Part shown: piece after piece, positions 16,967-24,229 of the stretch | How the letters are laid out: the number at the start of each line of letters is the position of its first letter | How positions within the stretch are numbered: the first letter of the stretch is position 1 | Assembly: GCA_913043005.1 (NCBI GenBank) | Contig: CAJWKU010000021.1 | Coordinates: 1 to 32,065, forward strand | Source: an uncultured Cryomorphaceae bacterium | GTDB taxonomy: Bacteria; Bacteroidota; Bacteroidia; Flavobacteriales; Schleiferiaceae | Direction of reading: 5' to 3' | DNA length: 32,065 nt | The notes under the pieces: model-generated | What the model was told of the DNA's origin: nothing | Databases searched by the model: none | Seen by the model: only the letters and a program-made list of their open reading frames with translations | Program-made: the position numbers and the translations under genes

Positions 16967-17325
16967 TGCAAAAAATAGAATTAGTCAACCAAAGAGAGTA
17001 TGCTTATCATGGTTGCCTGAAAGAAGAGTCTATTATTGGTTCGGATTATATTATTGATTTAATAGTTTTTGCAGACTTAGCAAACTCTGCAAAAACAGAT
17101 CAACTAGATGACACCGTTGATTATGTTGGTTTAAGACAAATAATCACCCAAGAAATGTCGATAAGATCAAAACTTCTGGAAACTGTCTGTCAAAGAATAG
17201 TTTTAAGAATATTTGACGATTTTCCTTCTGTTTTAAAGATCGAAGTGAAGGTTTGCAAACTTAATCCACCTATTGATGGAGATGTTCAAGCCGTCTGCGT
17301 GAGTTTTTCTTCAGAAAAATCCTAG
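16963..17325 (+). CDS. folB: Dihydroneopterin aldolase
   Basis: A 120-residue folate-biosynthesis enzyme converting 7,8-dihydroneopterin to 6-hydroxymethyl-7,8-dihydropterin and glycolaldehyde. Family marks are the N-terminal strand IELVNQREYAYHGCLKEE, the central DDTVDYVGLRQII, SKLLETVCQRIV carrying the catalytic-region glutamate, and the terminal strand VKVCKLNPPIDGDVQAVCVSF. Length is normal. It overlaps gltX by 4 bp (ATGA), so it is translationally coupled to the synthetase. Other folate genes are not nearby. Confidence 0.88.
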   Translation: MMQKIELVNQREYAYHGCLKEESIIGSDYIIDLIVFADLANSAKTDQLDDTVDYVGLRQIITQEMSIRSKLLETVCQRIVLRIFDDFPSVLKIEVKVCKLNPPIDGDVQAVCVSFSSEKS

Positions 17326-17345
17326 CTCAAAAGCTAATTGGGTCG

Positions 17346-17353
17346 TAATTTTG
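17346..17353 (+). promoter_or_regulatory. -7 element TAATTTTG for tRNA-Cys
   Basis: A perfect TAnnTTTG placed 10 nt before the first base of the tRNA, giving a very short 5' leader. Confidence 0.5.
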
Positions 17354-17363
17354 TATTTTAAAA

Positions 17364-17434
17364 GGTCTCGTGGCCGAGTGGCTAGGCAGAGCTCTGCAAA
17401 AGCTTGTACAGCGGTTCGAATCCGCTCGAGACCT
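17364..17434 (+). tRNA. tRNA-Cys (GCA)
   Basis: A full 71-nt cloverleaf is visible. The acceptor stem is GGTCTCG/CGAGACC with discriminator T at 17434. The D arm is GCC/GGC around GAGTGGCTA. The anticodon stem is GAGCT/AGCTT (one G-T pair), with loop CTGCAAA and anticodon GCA at 17396-17398. The short variable loop is GTAC. The T arm is AGCGG-TTCGAAT-CCGCT. The discriminator U73 is the expected identity base for cysteine. CCA is not encoded. Confidence 0.96.
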
Positions 17435-17437
17435 CAT

Positions 17438-17467
17438 AAAACCCCTTCACAAGAGGGGTTTTTATTT
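17438..17467 (+). terminator. Intrinsic terminator after tRNA-Cys
   Basis: A perfect 9-bp stem AAAACCCCT/AGGGGTTTT with a 7-nt loop TCACAAG is followed by a T-rich tail (TTTTTATTTT). It starts 3 nt after the tRNA and is the strongest terminator in the window. Confidence 0.9.
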
Positions 17468-17533
17468 TAATAGACTTTATTTCTAAACATCTAGTCTTCT
17501 TAATTTATTAAGATAATACCTTCTTATAGAGTT

Positions 17534-17541
17534 TATCTTTG
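17534..17541 (+). promoter_or_regulatory. -7 element TATCTTTG for the aldehyde dehydrogenase gene
   Basis: A perfect TAnnTTTG, 23 nt before the ATG at 17565, in A+T-rich sequence after the tRNA-Cys terminator. No clear TTG -33 element. Confidence 0.45.
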
Positions 17542-17564
17542 TCATCATTATTTAATATTTTATT

Positions 17565-19103
17565 ATGTCTCAACCCACTTTAAAAGAAGCTTTAAATAGT
17601 TTATCAATAAAAAACAAAAACGCTGGCACCTGGATAGGTTCTTCTTCTTTATTTTCTGATTCTATTATATCTAGCTTTTCACCGGTAAATGGATCTATTA
17701 TTGGTACGGTAACAACTACAACTGATTCCCAATATGAAGATGCTATTATTTCAGCACACAAATCTTTTCTAGAATGGAGAAATACACCTGCTCCTAAAAG
17801 AGGAGATGTTGTTCGTGTTTTTGGAAATAAACTTCGAGATAAAAAAGAAGCTTTAGGTTTATTAGTTAGTTACGAAATGGGTAAGTCTTATCAAGAGGGA
17901 TTAGGAGAAGTTCAAGAAATGATTGATATATGTGATTTTGCTGTTGGATTATCCCGTCAATTAACTGGTTTAACTATTAAAAGTGAACGTCCAGATCATT
18001 TTATGATGGAGCAATATCATCCTATTGGAATTATTGGAATTATATCTGCATTTAACTTTCCCGTCGCAGTTTGGGCTTGGAATGCAGCTTTAGCATGGGT
18101 ATGTGGTAATGCTTGTGTTTGGAAAGGTTCAGAAAAAACTCCTCTATGTGCTATTGCTTGTCAAAATATTTGGAATGATGTTGCTTCTGAAATGAATTTA
18201 CCTAAGGGATTATCTATTATCATTAGTGGAGGTCGCGAATTAGGAATTAAAATGAGTGAGGATAAAAGAATACCTGTTATGTCTGCAACGGGGTCCACGA
18301 AAATGGGTAAAGATGTTGGAGCTAAAGTAGCGTCTAGATTAGGTCGTTCTATTTTAGAATTAGGAGGTAATAATGCTATGATAATAACAAATTCTGCGGA
18401 TCTTAAAATGACTATTACGGCAGCTGTTTTTGGAGCTGTTGGAACTGCTGGTCAAAGATGTACAAGTACACGAAGATTAATAATCCACGATAGTATATAT
18501 AACCAAGTATGTGATGCAATATTAAATGCATATCAACAAATTATTATAGGTAGTCCATTAGATGAAAAAAACCATATGGGTCCTTTAATTGACGGTGATT
18601 CTGTAAATAGTTATATAAAATCATTGGAAGATGTGGAAAAACAAGGTGGAATATTTTTATTAAAAGGAAAACAACTTAAAGGAAACGAATATTCTAGTGG
18701 ATGTTATGTTAGTCCTTCAATTGCTGAAGTCAAAAATATTTGGGATATAGTGCAGCATGAAACTTTTGCTCCTTTATTATACATAATGAAATATTCTGAC
18801 TTACAAGAAGCTATTAATACTCAAAATAATGTTCCTCAAGGCCTGAGTTCAGCTATTATGACAAATTCTATGCAAGAAGCAAATATTTTTCTTTCAGCAG
18901 GTGGATCAGATTGTGGTATTGCTAATGTTAATATAGGGACAAGTGGAGCTGAGATAGGAGGTGCTTTTGGTGGTGAAAAAGAAACAGGAGGTGGAAGAGA
19001 AAGTGGATCAGACGCTTGGAAAGCATATATGAGAAGACAAACAAATACTTTAAACTACGGATCATCTCTTCCATTAGCTCAAGGGATAAAGTTTAATATA
19101 TAA
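17565..19103 (+). CDS. ALDH7-family aldehyde dehydrogenase (probable aminoadipate-semialdehyde / piperideine-6-carboxylate dehydrogenase)
   Basis: A 512-residue NAD(P)-dependent aldehyde dehydrogenase. The catalytic-site segments are the general base in SILELGGNNAMI and the nucleophile cysteine in GTAGQRCTSTRR. Cofactor-site elements are ISAFNFPVAVWAWN and ATGSTKMGKDV. The C-terminus IGTSGAEIGGAFGGEKETGG, followed by SDAWKAYMRRQTNTLNYG, is a hallmark of the ALDH7/antiquitin group, which oxidises alpha-aminoadipate semialdehyde in lysine breakdown. Substrate is inferred from family. The gene is clearly A+T-richer than its neighbours (40 G+C in the 120 bases 18301-18420, against 49 in a 120-base sample of mnmG) with TTA/AGA/GGA-type codons. 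It stands alone, with its own promoter and no partner lysine-catabolism genes nearby. Confidence 0.9.
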   Translation: MSQPTLKEALNSLSIKNKNAGTWIGSSSLFSDSIISSFSPVNGSIIGTVTTTTDSQYEDAIISAHKSFLEWRNTPAPKRGDVVRVFGNKLRDKKEALGLLVSYEMGKSYQEGLGEVQEMIDICDFAVGLSRQLTGLTIKSERPDHFMMEQYHPIGIIGIISAFNFPVAVWAWNAALAWVCGNACVWKGSEKTPLCAIACQNIWNDVASEMNLPKGLSIIISGGRELGIKMSEDKRIPVMSATGSTKMGKDVGAKVASRLGRSILELGGNNAMIITNSADLKMTITAAVFGAVGTAGQRCTSTRRLIIHDSIYNQVCDAILNAYQQIIIGSPLDEKNHMGPLIDGDSVNSYIKSLEDVEKQGGIFLLKGKQLKGNEYSSGCYVSPSIAEVKNIWDIVQHETFAPLLYIMKYSDLQEAINTQNNVPQGLSSAIMTNSMQEANIFLSAGGSDCGIANVNIGTSGAEIGGAFGGEKETGGGRESGSDAWKAYMRRQTNTLNYGSSLPLAQGIKFNI

Positions 19104-19419
19104 ATAATATACTTTTTTTATAAGGATAAAGTATAGTAGTAATGTTCGGTTGATAAGGTTGAGAAACATTTGTAAAAAATTAGGTTATTAAATTATAAAC
19201 AAATTATAAACACTATATATTTATTTAACTATATGAATATAAGAGTTTTAATAGTTTATATTTTGGAAATAATAAGATAAATTATAATTAAATTGTTTAT
19301 AAATAATACAGTTGAGTTTTTTAATAAAATAATATTAATATTTAATAAATTTTTATAAAATGTTAATTAAAAAAATAATAATTAAGTAATTAAAATTAAT
19401 CAACATAGTTATATAGGTT
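19104..19419. other. Gene-free, extremely A+T-rich segment with TTATAAACA repeats (origin-like candidate)
   Basis: No ORF or RNA is supported here. By hand count only about 40 of 300 bases (19111-19410) are G or C, and only 2 of 80 in 19321-19400. An 8-bp inverted repeat TATACTTT/AAAGTATA (19108-19115, 19128-19135) follows the ALDH stop directly. TTATAAACA occurs at 19193-19201 and 19204-19212 on the plus strand, and at 19294-19302 on the minus strand. It differs from the DnaA box TTATCCACA at two central positions. A parS site lies about 870 bp to the right. This could be an origin or unwinding element, a strong UP-like promoter region for rpiB, or decayed DNA. Confidence 0.4.
19191..19212 (+). 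repeat. Perfect 11-bp tandem repeat AATTATAAACA x2
   Basis: Two exact consecutive copies, 19191-19201 and 19202-19212. An inverted copy of the nine-base core is at 19294-19302. One helical turn of spacing is typical of protein-binding iterons, but low complexity makes chance possible. Confidence 0.75.
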
Positions 19420-19860
19420 ATGAACAAAATATTCACAATTTCAATAGGTAATGACCACGCTGGATATGATTTAAAGTTTGAAATAAAAAAACATTTAGAA
19501 GATAAAGGATTTAACGTTTTAAATAATGGATGTGATGGCCCAGAATCAGTAGATTATCCAGATTTTGGCCATGCTGTCGCTAAAGATATTATAGGAAAAA
19601 AAGCCGAAAGAGGTATTGTTATTTGCGGTAGTGGAAACGGAATAAATATGAGCGTAAATAAACATATAGGTATAAGATCTGCTTTATGTTGGAATAGTGA
19701 GCTTGCGATATTAGGTGTAAAACATAATAATGCTAATATATTAGCTCTCCCAGCAAGGTTTATTTCTAAAGAAGAAGCGCTTAAGTGTGTAATTGAATTT
19801 GTAAGCAATGAATTCGAAGGAGGTAGGCATGAAAAAAGAGTTAATAAGATTAACTGTTAA
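19420..19860 (+). CDS. rpiB: Ribose-5-phosphate isomerase B
   Basis: A 146-residue RpiB/LacAB-family sugar-phosphate isomerase interconverting ribose-5-phosphate and ribulose-5-phosphate. Motifs in order: the phosphate-binding start IGNDHAGYDLK, DYPDFGHAVAKDI, the active-site loop GIVICGSGNGINMSVNKH with the catalytic cysteine, HNNANILALPARFIS, and the C-terminal EGGRHEKRVNKI. Length is standard. It is A+T-rich like the ALDH gene. It is separated by 3 bp from ybeY and probably begins a rightward operon with ybeY, mnmG and the methyltransferase. No clear TAnnTTTG element was found upstream. Confidence 0.93.
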   Translation: MNKIFTISIGNDHAGYDLKFEIKKHLEDKGFNVLNNGCDGPESVDYPDFGHAVAKDIIGKKAERGIVICGSGNGINMSVNKHIGIRSALCWNSELAILGVKHNNANILALPARFISKEEALKCVIEFVSNEFEGGRHEKRVNKINC

Positions 19861-19863
19861 AAG

Positions 19864-20283
19864 GTGTTAACGTTTAACGTAGAGATATCAGATTGGAAGT
19901 TCTCTCTTGATAAAAACAAAGTGAAGTTTTGGATTAATCAGGTGGTTAATATTGAAAAGAAAGTGGTGGCTCGTATCGATTACAATTTTGTCTCAGATGA
20001 TGAATTACTAGAAATGAATAAAAAATTCCTAAAGCATAATTATTATACGGATGTTCTTACTTTTTCAGAAAATAGAGGTAACCGTTTAGCTGGTGATATA
20101 GCTATAAGTATTCATAGGGTTAAAGAAAATGCTGCATTAATAAAAACCACTTTTGACCAAGAATTAAAAAGGGTTATAATCCACGGTATTTTGCATTTAT
20201 GTGGGTATAACGATTCGACAGACAAGGAAAAAGAAACAATGCGAAAGAGAGAAAGTAAATATCTAATGATTTATCCAGTTTAA
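19864..20283 (+). CDS. ybeY: Endoribonuclease YbeY (rRNA maturation)
   Basis: A 139-residue single-domain metalloprotein acting in 16S rRNA 3'-end maturation and ribosome quality control. The region YYTDVLTFSENRGNRLAGDIAIS and the metal motif IIHGILHLCGYND are visible. The usual motif is HGxLHLxGYDH; here the third histidine position is Asp. I recall Bacteroidota YbeY proteins often having Lys/Asn-Asp there, so it may be a lineage feature. The start is a GTG at 19864 (GTG TTA ACG TTT), 3 bp after rpiB; no ATG near the conserved N-terminus exists. The stop lies 3 bp before the first parS site. Confidence 0.9.
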   Translation: MLTFNVEISDWKFSLDKNKVKFWINQVVNIEKKVVARIDYNFVSDDELLEMNKKFLKHNYYTDVLTFSENRGNRLAGDIAISIHRVKENAALIKTTFDQELKRVIIHGILHLCGYNDSTDKEKETMRKRESKYLMIYPV

Positions 20284-20286
20284 CAA

Positions 20287-20302
20287 TGTTCCACGTGAAA
20301 CA
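20287..20302. promoter_or_regulatory. parS centromere site upstream of mnmG
   Basis: TGTTCCACGTGAAACA matches the 16-bp ParB-binding consensus TGTTNCACGTGAAACA and is palindromic except at one arm position. It abuts the mnmG ATG with no gap and lies 3 bp after the ybeY stop. ParB loads here to build the segregation complex; sites are usually origin-proximal. Confidence 0.9.
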
Positions 20303-22150
20303 ATGATGTACGATGTAGTAGTAGTTGGAGGAGGGCACGCGGGCTGTGAGGCGGCAAGTTCAGCCGCAAAAATGGGCTCTTCGGTGCTGTTGGTAACAAT
20401 GAACTTACAGACAATTGCGCAAATGAGTTGTAATCCCGCAATGGGGGGTGTTGCTAAGGGACAAATATTACGAGAAATTGATGCCCTTGGGGGCCTTTCC
20501 GGAATTATTACAGATAATACAGCAATACAGTTCAGGATGCTTAACAGGTCTAAAGGGCCAGCAATGTGGAGCCCGAGGGTACAAAGTGACCGTATGAGAT
20601 TTGCTGAGCAATGGAGACTTGCGCTTGAGCAAATAGTGAATTTAGATTTTCTTCAAGCCTCAGTGGAAGGTTTAGATGTGACCAACAATAAAGTGTCTGG
20701 TGTTTTTTTAAGTAACGGCAATAGAATCAGCTGTAAAACTGTCGTGCTAACAAGTGGTACGTTTCTAAATGGGGTAATGCATATTGGAGAAAATAAAACT
20801 CATGGAGGAAGAAGCTCGGAGTCGTCATCTAAAGGAATTACTAAATGTTTGGAATTATTGGGGTTCGAAAGTGGAAGAATGAAAACAGGGACCCCGCCCA
20901 GATTAGATGGTCGCTCCTTAAATTATTCTGCCTTTGAAGAACAAAAAGGTGATGAATTTCCCGGTAAGTTTTCTTTTACAGAAACCCAACCCTTAACAAA
21001 ACAGAGGTCGTGCTGGGTTGCGCACACTTCTGATGAAGTTCACAATGTTTTACGAAAAGGTTTTGACAGAAGCCCACTGTTTAACGGGGCGATAGAGAGC
21101 GCGGGGCCTAGATACTGTCCGAGTATTGAGGATAAAATCAATCGGTTTTCAGACAAAGAGAGCCACCAAATGTTTATTGAACCAGAGGGCTGGAAAACCG
21201 TGGAGGTTTATGTAAACGGATTTTCTACATCGCTTCCCGAGGAGATACAAGAAGAGGCATTAAGGAAGGTCTCGGGTTTTGAAAACGCAAAGTTTTTCCG
21301 ACCTGGGTATGCTGTTGAGTATGATTATTTTCCACCAACACAATTAAAACACAGCCTAGAAACAAAACTTGTTGCAGGGTTGTTTTTTGCTGGACAAATA
21401 AACGGAACAACCGGATATGAAGAGGCCGCTTGTCAAGGTTTAATGGCCGGAATAAACGCTCATAAGGTAAATCAAGAGGAAGACCCTTTGATACTAACAA
21501 GAAGCCAGGCGTATATAGGTGTTTTGATTGATGATTTGATAACAAAAGGGACAGATGAACCCTATCGAATGTTCACTAGTCGTGCAGAGTTTAGGCTCAC
21601 ATTACGTCAAGACAATGCAGATATGCGTTTAACAAGAATAGGAAGAGAATTGGGTTTAATATATGACCAACAATGGGAGCGTTTCGAAAAAAAATGTGAG
21701 GACATTGAAAAAGCAAACCAATGGATAGTTAGTAAAAAAGCTACGCCAGGTGTGTATAATTCGTTTTTAGAAAAAAAACTTAGCGCACCTTTAAAACAAC
21801 AAGGGCCATTGACTTCATTAGTTTTGCGTCCAAATATTTCTCTTAAAGAGTTATTAATCCAAGAGCCTGAGGGTTTAATACAAATGAGTGAAGAGGTTTG
21901 GGAGCAAGTTGAAATAAACCTTAAATATGCAGGTTATATTGAGAAAGAGCTTGAGCGGGTAGAAAAAGTGAAAAGGTTGGAAAGCTTAAGAATTCCTACA
22001 GGGTTTAGTTTTAACAGTATAAAAGCACTAAGTATAGAGTCTCGAGATAGGTTAACTAAAATTGAGCCAACAACACTAGGACAAGCAAGCCGAGTCGCTG
22101 GTGTTTCTCCAGCGGATATTCAAGTTTTATTAGTTCACCTCGGTAGATAG
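20303..22150 (+). CDS. mnmG: tRNA uridine-5-carboxymethylaminomethyl modification enzyme MnmG
   Basis: A 615-residue FAD protein that, with MnmE, installs (carboxymethyl)aminomethyl at U34 of tRNAs reading two-codon boxes. The dinucleotide-binding start is VVVVGGGHAGCEAASSAAKMG. Other conserved parts are MSCNPAMGGVAKGQILREID, RMLNRSKGPAMWSPRVQSDR, KTGTPPRLDGRSL and GQINGTTGYEEAACQGLMAG. The C-terminal MnmE/tRNA-binding helical domain contains EPTTLGQASRVAGVSPADI. ATGs at 20303 and 20306 are both usable. It is bracketed by parS sites on both sides, with a methyltransferase rather than rsmG (gidB) downstream. Confidence 0.96.
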   Translation: MMYDVVVVGGGHAGCEAASSAAKMGSSVLLVTMNLQTIAQMSCNPAMGGVAKGQILREIDALGGLSGIITDNTAIQFRMLNRSKGPAMWSPRVQSDRMRFAEQWRLALEQIVNLDFLQASVEGLDVTNNKVSGVFLSNGNRISCKTVVLTSGTFLNGVMHIGENKTHGGRSSESSSKGITKCLELLGFESGRMKTGTPPRLDGRSLNYSAFEEQKGDEFPGKFSFTETQPLTKQRSCWVAHTSDEVHNVLRKGFDRSPLFNGAIESAGPRYCPSIEDKINRFSDKESHQMFIEPEGWKTVEVYVNGFSTSLPEEIQEEALRKVSGFENAKFFRPGYAVEYDYFPPTQLKHSLETKLVAGLFFAGQINGTTGYEEAACQGLMAGINAHKVNQEEDPLILTRSQAYIGVLIDDLITKGTDEPYRMFTSRAEFRLTLRQDNADMRLTRIGRELGLIYDQQWERFEKKCEDIEKANQWIVSKKATPGVYNSFLEKKLSAPLKQQGPLTSLVLRPNISLKELLIQEPEGLIQMSEEVWEQVEINLKYAGYIEKELERVEKVKRLESLRIPTGFSFNSIKALSIESRDRLTKIEPTTLGQASRVAGVSPADIQVLLVHLGR

Positions 22151-22166
22151 TGTTTCACGTGGAACA
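22151..22166. promoter_or_regulatory. parS centromere site downstream of mnmG
   Basis: TGTTTCACGTGGAACA is the exact reverse complement of the site at 20287-20302 and fits the ParB consensus. It begins at the base after the mnmG stop and ends 1 bp before the methyltransferase ATG, so it forms that gene's 5' region. Confidence 0.9.
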
Positions 22167-22167
22167 A

Positions 22168-23058
22168 ATGGAAAAAGATATACACTGTCCCCTTTGCGGC
22201 TCAATAGAGTCTAAATTCGAAAGAGCGATTGTAGACCACATGGTGTCAAAAGAAAAGTTTAGTTTGCGGTCATGTCTGGATTGCAGATTATTAAGAACAG
22301 ACCCTCGTCCAAGCGAAGAAGAGATAGGTGGATATTATGATTCACCTTCATATTTGAGCCACACGGAACAAGGAGTTGGTGTTTTTAGTAAGATATACAA
22401 TGTGCTGCGGGCATATAACTCAATGAGTAAGGTAAGAATTTTAGAGAACGCAGTACAGAAAAAACCGAATATTTCAAAGCTGTTGGACGTTGGTTGTGGA
22501 ATAGGCGTTTTTTTAGAACATGGAAAATATCGAAAATGGGACGTTTTTGGGGTGGAATTGAACGAAAAAGCAAGAAAAACAGCTGAAAAACGACTAAAAA
22601 CGTCAATTTTTCAAAAACTAGAGGATGTTAAATCTGAACTAAATTTTGATGCTATTTCTTTATGGCATGTCCTGGAACACCTACCACAACCAAATGAAGT
22701 TTTAGAAAAACTTCATAGCCTTGCGGCTCCAGGGGCTGCATTAATTCTGGGCCTACCCAATAGGGAGTCTCATGATGCAGGTTATTATAAGGAGTTCTGG
22801 GCCGCGTATGATGTTCCAATTCATTTTTGGCACTTCACAAAAAAAGACATTAAGGGTATTGCGAAAAAAACGGGCTGGATAGTAGAAGCTATAAAGCCCA
22901 TGCGTTTAGACGCTTTTTATGTGAGTCTATTAAGTGAGTTGTATAAAACCGGCCGGAAACGCTGGGTACACGCTTTTTTAAGGGGACTCTACAGTAATTT
23001 GAAGGGGGGGCAACAAAATACCAGTAGTCTAATATATATTCTTCGCAAGCGTGGCTAA
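22168..23058 (+). CDS. Class I SAM-dependent methyltransferase with N-terminal zinc-ribbon-like motif
   Basis: A 296-residue protein. The N-terminal 40 residues hold paired cysteines (CPLCG, then CLDCR) in zinc-ribbon spacing. A class I methyltransferase core follows, with motif I LLDVGCGIGVFLEHG, the acidic end of strand 2 in FGVELNE, and the DAISLWHVLEHLPQPNEVLEKL segment typical of Methyltransf_23-type enzymes. The C-terminal part includes PIHFWHFTKKDIKGIAKKTGW. The target is unknown; similar proteins methylate small molecules, glycans or lipids. I prefer the ATG at 22168. A GTG at 22150 extends the frame six residues through the parS site and is probably an artefact. The 3' end overlaps the convergent holB stop by 4 bp. 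Confidence 0.85.
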   Translation: MEKDIHCPLCGSIESKFERAIVDHMVSKEKFSLRSCLDCRLLRTDPRPSEEEIGGYYDSPSYLSHTEQGVGVFSKIYNVLRAYNSMSKVRILENAVQKKPNISKLLDVGCGIGVFLEHGKYRKWDVFGVELNEKARKTAEKRLKTSIFQKLEDVKSELNFDAISLWHVLEHLPQPNEVLEKLHSLAAPGAALILGLPNRESHDAGYYKEFWAAYDVPIHFWHFTKKDIKGIAKKTGWIVEAIKPMRLDAFYVSLLSELYKTGRKRWVHAFLRGLYSNLKGGQQNTSSLIYILRKRG

Positions 23059-24188
23059 AAAATCTCCATCATTCTTATCCCCGCATCGAAAAGAACTATT
23101 TTAGGATTTAGATTTCTGCCGATATCTATTTTTCCCTCGTCAAACACAGACATAAACATGGGTAAATAACTGTACTTTAACAACTTAGAGAACCCTTCTG
23201 TTTTAAAGGAAATTTCAGGAAACCAATCAAATATAACCTCACCACTACCCATTGACTTGTATTTGGCAATTTCTGAAATAACCGTTGAAGAGAAAGTAAA
23301 ATATTCTTGCGTTTGTCCCCTGCCCCAACTTCCTAATTCTTCGACCCATAAATGGAGTCCTTGAAAGTCTTTTTTGAATGAAATTTTCATACTAGAAACA
23401 AAAGCCTCGGCAAAAACCTTTAAGTTTTCGCGGTTTTCCAAATAATCCAACGCTAGGCCAGGATCACCACAGGACATTTTAGATAATACACGAGCTGTAT
23501 CGGGGGCTACATTTCTTTCTTTATTTAACCAACGCTCAACTTGTTTACCCCCTAGTGGTGGTATAGAAAAAACAAGGCATCGGCTAATGATGGTGGGAAG
23601 AACCCCAGAGAGATCATGAGTGATTAGAAGTAGAACGGTTTTTTCGTTAGGCTCTTCTATTGTTTTAAGGAGTTTGTTCGCTGCTGCAGAGCTCAGCTTT
23701 TCCGGAAGCCATAAAACAAGAATTTTGTATTTTCCTGAATGAGATTTTAAAGATAATTTACTAAGAACAGCAGAAGACTCTTTAACTCCTATTTGAAGAA
23801 CCTTCTTTTGCGCGCTAATTGAGCTAATCCAGTTTTTAAACATAGGAAAAGGGTTCGTTTTGAGGTATGTGCGAAATTCAGGTAAATATTGGTCTGATGT
23901 TTTTGAAGAAGCCCCCTCTCCGTCTCCACCAGAAATTGGGAATGCAAAATGTACATCAGGGTGGCTAAATAAAGATGATTGAACACAAGCATCACAAAAA
24001 CCACAAGCCCCCCCATTGGGATTCGGCTGGTCACACATGACGCGCTTGATGTATTCCAGAACAGCCAGCCAGGCCAGGCCTCCGTTTTTGGAAACAATAA
24101 GCTGGGCATGAGCAATTTGTCCTGACTTTATGTGATCAAACCAGCTTTTATATAAAGAGTTTTGAAAAAATGAAAAATTATCACCCAC
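23055..24188 (-). CDS. holB: DNA polymerase III delta-prime subunit
   Basis: A 377-residue clamp-loader subunit. The fold is AAA+, with degenerate Walker A (HAQLIVSKNGGLAWLAV), as in delta-prime. A zinc-module-like cysteine set follows (CDQPNPNGGACGFCDACV), then ANKLLKTIEEPNEKTVLLLIT and the arginine-finger motif IISRCLVFSIPP. The likely start is a GTG at 24188 (then GDNFSFFQNSLYKSW), which aligns with family N-termini. An ATG at 24239 in the same frame would overlap the pgk start codon and promoter. A TACCTTCG element ends 4 nt before this GTG. It is divergent from pgk and convergent with the methyltransferase. Confidence 0.9.
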   Translation of the reverse strand: MGDNFSFFQNSLYKSWFDHIKSGQIAHAQLIVSKNGGLAWLAVLEYIKRVMCDQPNPNGGACGFCDACVQSSLFSHPDVHFAFPISGGDGEGASSKTSDQYLPEFRTYLKTNPFPMFKNWISSISAQKKVLQIGVKESSAVLSKLSLKSHSGKYKILVLWLPEKLSSAAANKLLKTIEEPNEKTVLLLITHDLSGVLPTIISRCLVFSIPPLGGKQVERWLNKERNVAPDTARVLSKMSCGDPGLALDYLENRENLKVFAEAFVSSMKISFKKDFQGLHLWVEELGSWGRGQTQEYFTFSSTVISEIAKYKSMGSGEVIFDWFPEISFKTEGFSKLLKYSYLPMFMSVFDEGKIDIGRNLNPKIVLFDAGIRMMEIF

Positions 24189-24192
24189 AAAG

Positions 24193-24200
24193 CGAAGGTA
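24193..24200 (-). promoter_or_regulatory. Candidate -7 element TACCTTCG for holB
   Basis: Seven of eight positions match TAnnTTTG. It ends 4 nt before the holB GTG at 24188, the same geometry as lysS, suggesting a leaderless mRNA. Confidence 0.35.
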
Positions 24201-24206
24201 GAGTGC

Positions 24207-24214
24207 TAATTTTG
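24207..24214 (+). promoter_or_regulatory. -7 element TAATTTTG for pgk
   Basis: A perfect TAnnTTTG, 15 nt before the pgk ATG at 24230, with an A-rich stretch just before the start codon. Confidence 0.5.
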
Positions 24215-24229
24215 AACATTGAAAAAAAA

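Noticed and set aside
19108-19135. TATACTTT/AAAGTATA hairpin after the ALDH stop as an intrinsic terminator
   Set aside because: The stem is A+T-only apart from one G-C pair and the T tract is in the loop, not after the stem, so it is too weak to call.
17364-19419. Integrated element with tRNA-Cys as attachment site
   Set aside because: No second copy of the tRNA 3' end, no integrase, and no mobile genes were found to the right; only composition supports transfer.
20303-23058. Expectation that the gene after mnmG is rsmG (gidB) as in classic origin regions
   Set aside because: The protein has a CPxCG zinc-ribbon start and a Methyltransf_23-like core with WHVLEHL, not RsmG motifs.
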